DNA from: Sulfurospirillum sp. UBA4058
GTDB lineage: Bacteria; Campylobacterota; Campylobacteria; Campylobacterales; Sulfurospirillaceae
Assembly (NCBI GenBank): GCA_002382085.1
Contig: DFZK01000012.1
Coordinates: 62,001 to 126,000 of the forward strand
Direction of reading: 5' to 3'
Length of the DNA: 64,000 nt
Positions 61,014 to 64,000 of the stretch are shown here, piece after piece (positions within the stretch are counted from its first letter, which is position 1; every line of letters starts with the position of its first letter). Position numbers and translations under genes: made by a program. The notes under the pieces were generated by a model. It worked only from the letters and a program-made list of their open reading frames with translations. It did no database searches and was not told where the DNA came from.

Positions 61014-61706
61014 TTACGGACGCAATGTTTTGAGCGTTTGGTTTAATGTCTCAATAAGCACCGGATCGGTGTCTTTATGAAAGGCAAAATAGAGGTCGTT
61101 TTCGCGCAATAAACTCACGATTTCATATGTTTCTAAAGCGTAGCCGGCCGATTGCAAAGTATCGAACATCGCATCGACGCTAAACGCGACTGCGTCCAAG
61201 CGATCTTCTCTTAATTTTCGTAGTTGAGAATCGATGTTGCTAAAGCGGTCGAAATCTTCGAGTATAAATCCCTCTTTAAGCAAAAGTTGTTCGGCTCCGC
61301 TCTCGTGAACCGTGCCGATTTTACCTAATTTTTTGCCGCGTAACGCTTGAAAGTTGATATGTCGATCTTTTTTAGCAATGACGCCGATGCGTAGTTTTCC
61401 GATAGGTCCGACCCACGCGAACAACGCTTCACGCTCTTGCGTACGAGCGGCACTGAACAAGACCGTATGGGCATGATCGAGCACTTCATGATAACCGCGA
61501 GACCACGGAACGACGTTGATATGTCCATCAACTATCGTCTGCCCCGTTTGACGAAAAAGTTCGTGAAGTAACCAAACGGAAGAGCCTTCAACCTTTCCAT
61601 CGGCACTTTTATAGTTAAACGGCGGATTGTATTCGGTATAAACGCGAAAATTTTCTGCATTTAAGGATAAAAATAGCGAGCATACAAGAACGATCCAACG
61701 TATCAT
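61014..61706 (-). CDS. SBP_bac_3-domain periplasmic protein coupled to signalling genes
   Basis: A 230-residue exported protein with a signal peptide (IRWIVLVCSLFLSLNAENF) and a solute-binding family 3 domain (FRVYTEYNPPFNYKSADGKVEG, then LFSAARTQEREALFAWVGPIG and LRGKKLGKIGTVHESGAE). Such domains bind amino acids or related solutes. The ATG overlaps the stop of the HD-GYP gene as ATGA. There is no transporter nearby; with a hybrid kinase and response regulator in the same operon, it may be a free periplasmic sensor partner. No lipobox is seen. Confidence 0.82.
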   Translation of the reverse strand: MIRWIVLVCSLFLSLNAENFRVYTEYNPPFNYKSADGKVEGSSVWLLHELFRQTGQTIVDGHINVVPWSRGYHEVLDHAHTVLFSAARTQEREALFAWVGPIGKLRIGVIAKKDRHINFQALRGKKLGKIGTVHESGAEQLLLKEGFILEDFDRFSNIDSQLRKLREDRLDAVAFSVDAMFDTLQSAGYALETYEIVSLLRENDLYFAFHKDTDPVLIETLNQTLKTLRP

Positions 61707-62722
61707 AACGCTATTTTTCCCGTTTGGAGTGCTTTCCACGTATAGATGAACATGTCGAAATGATCGAGCAAAAGTGTTGCGATTTTAGGATCAAACTGTG
61801 TTCCGCTTGCCATTTCAAAATACTCTTTAACGGCTTTTTCTTCCCACGGCTCTTTGTAGACGCGTTTATCTAAAAGAGAATCAAAAACGTCGGCAACGGC
61901 GCAAATACGCCCGACTAAAGAAATTTCTTCGCCTTTTTTACCGTAAGGATACCCTTCTCCGTCCCATCGTTCGTGGTGTTCTAACGCAATGATTGCCGCC
62001 AACCGCATCATCTCAAATTCCGAATCCGCGAGCATCTCGTAACCCAACATCGAATGGGTTTTCATCACAAGCCATTCATCCTCGTTCAATTTCGAGGGTT
62101 TGTTTAAAATTTCGTCGCTAATACCGACCTTGCCGATATCATGAAGCACTGCCGCCATTTTGATCTTCTCGCATTCGGCTTCGTCTTTGCCTAAAAATTT
62201 GCAAAAGAGATAGCAAAATTCGGCAACCCGCCTTAAATGTTGTCCCGTCTCTTTGGACTTTAATTCGGCGATAGACGCCGAGATATAGGTAATTTCATGG
62301 TTCAGTTTTTGAATCTCTCGGGTTTGCTCGTCGACTTGCTGCCGTAAAGAAGATTGCAATCGGTAAAGATCGACGTGGGTTTTAACCCTTGCTCTTAAAA
62401 TCGCGGCATTGAACGGTTTGGATACGTAATCCACCGCACCGACGTTAAAACCGATCTCTTCATACTCCAACCCTTCATTGGCGGTTAAAAAAATCACGGG
62501 AATTGCACGGGTTTTTTGCATTTGTTTGAGCCGTCGGCATACTTCGTATCCCGTCATAAGAGGCATATTGATGTCGAGCAAGATCAAATCGGGTTCTATC
62601 GACTCCGCTAGAGCCAAGCCTTTTTTTCCCTCTTTCGCGGCATACACTTCATAATCGCTTAAAAGCGACGTCAACATCTCGATGTATTCGGGCGTATCTT
62701 CGATTACCAATACTTTAGCCAT
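61703..62722 (-). CDS. Response regulator with HD-GYP c-di-GMP phosphodiesterase output
   Basis: A 339-residue protein. The receiver domain (about 1-120) has the phosphoacceptor Asp in LILLDINMPLMTGYE and Lys in YVSKPFNA. A helical linker (about 130-160) leads to an HD-GYP domain with HDIGKVGISDEILNKPSKLN and HHERWDGEGYPYGKKGEEI, the metal and GYP motifs. It should hydrolyse c-di-GMP when phosphorylated. The ATG at 62722 follows AAGGAGAAAGAGC and overlaps the hybrid-kinase gene by eight bases, so it is probably the kinase's output. Confidence 0.93.
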   Translation of the reverse strand: MAKVLVIEDTPEYIEMLTSLLSDYEVYAAKEGKKGLALAESIEPDLILLDINMPLMTGYEVCRRLKQMQKTRAIPVIFLTANEGLEYEEIGFNVGAVDYVSKPFNAAILRARVKTHVDLYRLQSSLRQQVDEQTREIQKLNHEITYISASIAELKSKETGQHLRRVAEFCYLFCKFLGKDEAECEKIKMAAVLHDIGKVGISDEILNKPSKLNEDEWLVMKTHSMLGYEMLADSEFEMMRLAAIIALEHHERWDGEGYPYGKKGEEISLVGRICAVADVFDSLLDKRVYKEPWEEKAVKEYFEMASGTQFDPKIATLLLDHFDMFIYTWKALQTGKIAL

Positions 62723-64000
62723 GCTCTTTCTCCTTACGAAGCACTTGTAGATATGCCAATGCCGCGTCAAAATCAAATTGTTTGCAGGCTAAAGAGAGCT
62801 TCGTAAAGTGCTCGTCCTCTTTAAGCCTCGTATCGAGCGTTAGCGTTTCAAGAAGCGCATGTACCTTCGAAACATTGGAACTTTCCAATGCTTCGTGCAA
62901 CGCTTGCAAATGATGCCGTTGTTCCAAAATCGCTGCTTCGTTTTCGATCGATGAAGGATTTTTTAACGAAGGAGTTTTCACGAATGCTTCATACTCTTTT
63001 TCGACGAAAGGTGCGGCATTACGGTGTGCGACGATAATCGTTTCCATCAGAGAATCTTCGATCGGTCGGTCGGTTTTTAGAAACGTTTCGACGTCTAACA
63101 GTGCCTGTTCGAGGGCAAAAAGCCCCAATGTTCCGCACAATCCTTTTTGCGTATGCACATAATCGATACATACGGCACGATCGTATCCGTGAGAAAGCGA
63201 AACGATTTTTTGCGGCATCTGCGTAAACGTTTCATAAAAACGACTCAAAATCTGTCGCCACAATGCTTCATTTCCCCCAAGTCGCCCAATCGCCTCTTTG
63301 GGATCGAAGATTTGTTTCTGTTTGACCTTATCCGCCGTCTTATGTTTTGGGAAAACCGTACTACTGACATGTAAGGTTTCCAAAAGCGTGCCGTAAAAGT
63401 CCTCGACTTCAAACGGTTTACCGATATGCGCGTCCATACCGGCCTTTAAACATTTTTCGATATCGTGAACCATCACGTTAGCCGTCATCGCCACGATCGG
63501 CGTTAAGACATCGAGCTCCTTTCGGATCATACGCGTCGCTTCAAACCCGTCCATAATAGGCATTTGAACGTCCATTAAAATGAGATCGTACGGTTGCGTT
63601 TGTTCTTGGAGTTTTTCAACCGCCTCGAGTCCGTTGCGCGCGGTGTCGACTTGGGCGTGTGTCTCTTTTAAAAGATAGACGGCGACGTCCAAATTGATTT
63701 CATTGTCTTCGACGACTAAAATACGTTTTTTGGAAAGATCGATTTTGGAAGGGTCGAAAAGCGGCGTTTTCGTATGCATCGTGCAAAGCGATACCAGTTC
63801 GTCGTAGAGCATTGACGCATTGGCGGGCTTTTTCAAAAGAACGTGAACCCCCGAAGCTTTGACGTCGGCGTGAAACTCCGCATCGTCGTTTTCAGAAAAC
63901 ATAATCGTCGGAGGCAAAGCGACCGACGTTTCTTTGAGCAAAGAAGCATACAGTGCCAGTCCGTTTTTACCGCGGGAAAGTTCATGATCGATCACTAAAA
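62715..64000 (-). CDS. Hybrid histidine kinase, C-terminal part (cut by window)
   Basis: The last 428 codons of a hybrid sensor kinase whose N-terminal sensor and kinase domains lie beyond base 64000. Visible are the end of a degenerate receiver domain (VIDHELSRGKNGLALY, LKKPANASMLYDEL), a full receiver (RILVVEDNEINLDVAVYLL with Asp in LILMDVQMPIMDGFE and Lys in IGKPFEVEDFYG) and an HPt domain with the phosphotransfer His in CIDYVHTQKGLCGTLG, followed by a helical tail. This phosphorelay layout feeds the HD-GYP response regulator encoded next. A palindrome variant (63366-63374) is read as TLHVSS. Confidence 0.9.
   Translation of the reverse strand, partial: LVIDHELSRGKNGLALYASLLKETSVALPPTIMFSENDDAEFHADVKASGVHVLLKKPANASMLYDELVSLCTMHTKTPLFDPSKIDLSKKRILVVEDNEINLDVAVYLLKETHAQVDTARNGLEAVEKLQEQTQPYDLILMDVQMPIMDGFEATRMIRKELDVLTPIVAMTANVMVHDIEKCLKAGMDAHIGKPFEVEDFYGTLLETLHVSSTVFPKHKTADKVKQKQIFDPKEAIGRLGGNEALWRQILSRFYETFTQMPQKIVSLSHGYDRAVCIDYVHTQKGLCGTLGLFALEQALLDVETFLKTDRPIEDSLMETIIVAHRNAAPFVEKEYEAFVKTPSLKNPSSIENEAAILEQRHHLQALHEALESSNVSKVHALLETLTLDTRLKEDEHFTKLSLACKQFDFDAALAYLQVLRKEKEHG

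Noticed and set aside
1..64000. tRNA, rRNA, CRISPR arrays, insertion sequences and attachment sites
   Set aside because: None was found on reading both strands; the only repeats are the short palindromes and hairpins listed.

Overview
The window looks like chromosomal DNA of a Campylobacterota (epsilonproteobacterial) free-living anaerobe or microaerophile, most plausibly Sulfurospirillum or a close relative. The evidence is a Tat-exported methylmenaquinol:fumarate reductase (mfrA-mfrB-mfrE), the ppiD-ftsA-ftsZ cell-division order, an OprD/MOMP-type porin, many chemotaxis and c-di-GMP proteins, and densely packed genes with short or overlapping junctions. No rRNA, tRNA, CRISPR array, insertion sequence or prophage was recognised. 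No gap between genes exceeds about 220 bases.

Layout. 1-5.5 kb: a leftward run of PIF1-type helicase, an unassigned protein, a FliL-like exported protein, an MshM/MshN-like ATPase and TPR pair, an exported protein and a partial UvrD helicase. 5.6-9.6 kb: a lipoprotein combining NlpC/P60 and M15 peptidase domains, a DUF1737 protein, a RhuM-Fic protein and thiol peroxidase. 9.6-13.3 kb: an NnrS-family protein and copper handling (CopZ, CopA). 13.4-23.9 kb: housekeeping and division genes (rmuC, ftsL-like, rsmH, bioA, ppiD, ftsA, ftsZ, prmC, M48 protease). 24.1-29.7 kb: two chemoreceptors, one with a c-type haem motif, an ABC-F protein and a STAS-like protein. 29.8-31.7 kb: a DUF2249 / haem-copper-oxidase-like / DUF59 operon with an FNR-like site. 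31.8-36.9 kb: Kup, TauE/SafE, an orphan ModA-like binding protein and a porin. 36.9-41.7 kb: mfrEBA with a divergent LysR regulator. 41.7-52.2 kb: purH, dsbB/dsbA-like genes, thioesterase, DnaJ-like protein, patB, phosphoesterase, two tandem NlpC/P60 lipoproteins, an AT-rich unknown and purL. 52.3-56.5 kb: a GGDEF/EAL protein, tatB, tatC and queA. 56.5-60.6 kb: a small membrane protein, a TonB-dependent receptor and a periplasmic binding protein, preceded by two ModE-type boxes. 60.6-64 kb: a short flagellar-rod-like protein and a coupled hybrid-kinase, HD-GYP and SBP_bac_3 signalling operon whose first gene is cut by the window end.

Two signals go beyond ordinary annotation. (1) A palindrome, TTACATGTAA (often CTTTACATGTAAAG), occurs perfectly 14 times and in near-perfect form about 14 more times. 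It lies inside genes and between them and is tolerated in every reading phase; one inverted pair forms a terminator-like hairpin. It behaves like a DNA uptake sequence or another highly iterated genomic palindrome, and by eye it is densest in the CpG-poor segments. (2) Two dyads with the spacing of the E. coli ModE operator precede the two transcription units at 56.7-60.6 kb, suggesting a TonB-dependent molybdate/tungstate uptake system rather than a siderophore system.

Smaller points include queA apparently starting at an AUC codon, MfrA lacking the covalent-FAD histidine, a possible 24-codon coupled leader ORF before ppiD, and a mosaic of CpG-rich and CpG-poor segments. All family assignments come from reading motifs; no database search was run.
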